A stretch of 64,000 nt of DNA from Xanthobacter flavus (GTDB lineage: Bacteria > Pseudomonadota > Alphaproteobacteria > Rhizobiales > Xanthobacteraceae). The DNA is taken from assembly GCF_017875275.1 (NCBI RefSeq), contig NZ_JAGGML010000001.1, positions 2,625,001 to 2,689,000 of the forward strand, given 5' to 3'. Positions 63,891 through 64,000 of this stretch are shown piece after piece; positions within the stretch are counted from its first letter, which is position 1; the number at the start of each line of letters is the position of its first letter. Under the pieces are notes generated by a model. The model was not told the origin of the DNA. It made no database searches and saw only the letters and a list, made by a program, of their open reading frames with translations. Position numbers and translations under genes: made by a program.

Positions 63891-64000
63891 ATGAGCGACG
63901 AGCAGCAGATCGACGACCAGCAGGACGGACCGGGCTTCGACCTCGGCCTGCCCGAGGCTGCGCCGACGCCTGCCGCCCCAGCGCCCGCCCAGACCGCACC
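63891..64000 (+). CDS. Start of an unidentified protein (cut by the window edge)
   Basis: An ATG at 63891 opens a frame that runs to the edge: SDEQQIDDQQDGPGFDLGLP, EAAPTPAAPAPAQTA. It is acidic and then Pro/Ala-rich, probably a disordered N-terminal tail. No domain is reached, so no function can be given. AAGGCAGCCAG lies just upstream. Confidence 0.55.
   Translation, partial: MSDEQQIDDQQDGPGFDLGLPEAAPTPAAPAPAQTA

Overview
The window joins two kinds of DNA. Roughly 24.8-64 kb looks like the ordinary chromosome of a high-GC alphaproteobacterium of the order Hyphomicrobiales. A Xanthobacteraceae-like host (Xanthobacter, Azorhizobium or Ancylobacter type) is my inference. The basis is an NdvA/ChvA-type glucan exporter, CarD, a NepR-like protein, EcfG-type promoters (GGAAC-N16-CGTT), DUF1328 and DUF429 proteins and strong GC codon bias. 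Roughly 1-24.8 kb is an accessory island that ends in a broken host tRNA-Leu(CAA) gene and carries its own intact tRNA-Leu(CAA).

The island is packed with redox and electrophile-defence genes. From the left they are: a partial hydrolase/OsmC protein, a LysR regulator, MsrB, MsrA, a glutathione transferase, CorA, a GreA-like protein and RidA. Then comes an MFS gene cut in two. Its halves are separated by a 3.9 kb insertion carrying an MNT-HEPN remnant, a sigma-region-4 protein, an F420-reductase-like protein and the divergent bdcA/bdcR pair. The MFS gene belongs to a minus-strand run: zinc-type alcohol dehydrogenase, HbpS/GlcG-like protein, DUF1330, thioredoxin-like protein, DM13 protein, MFS. 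A divergent plus-strand run encodes a sulfite-oxidase-like molybdoenzyme, its flavin reductase, a thiolase, glutaredoxin and DUF427. After it come a dps gene with a single amber codon and a variant MsrA. The island closes with a five-gene minus operon (two SDRs, an F420-reductase-like protein, an NTF2-like protein, a methyltransferase) divergent from a second LysR gene.

Four promoter regions in the island (before msrB, before the alcohol dehydrogenase, before the molybdoenzyme and before dps) share one spaced pattern: a TATGGAAACTATA-like box, 9 nt, TATTGG, about 20 nt, ATAGTC. I infer one LysR-type regulon that ties these transcription units together. The ends of the 3.9 kb insertion and the island's right end all lie at the tRNA-Leu anticodon-loop sequence (TCAAAA, or TCAAAATC), which suggests tyrosine-recombinase events at this core. 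No integrase gene is in the window.

The chromosomal part holds otsB-otsA, stress-type small proteins with EcfG-like promoters, an extensin-like lipoprotein, a CoA-transferase, a phosphomannomutase, a frameshifted higA-like gene, a PfkB sugar kinase and an aminotransferase. Further right are a DAO oxidase, an HpcH/HpaI aldolase, an acyl-CoA synthetase, a double cold-shock protein, a nitroreductase, a gamma-glutamyltransferase, a glutaminyl cyclase, carD, ahcY, kup, an acyl-CoA dehydrogenase/phosphotransferase pair with a TetR regulator, the glucan exporter, a D,D-carboxypeptidase, a CobW-like GTPase, DUF924 and a flavoprotein. A new gene starts at the right edge.
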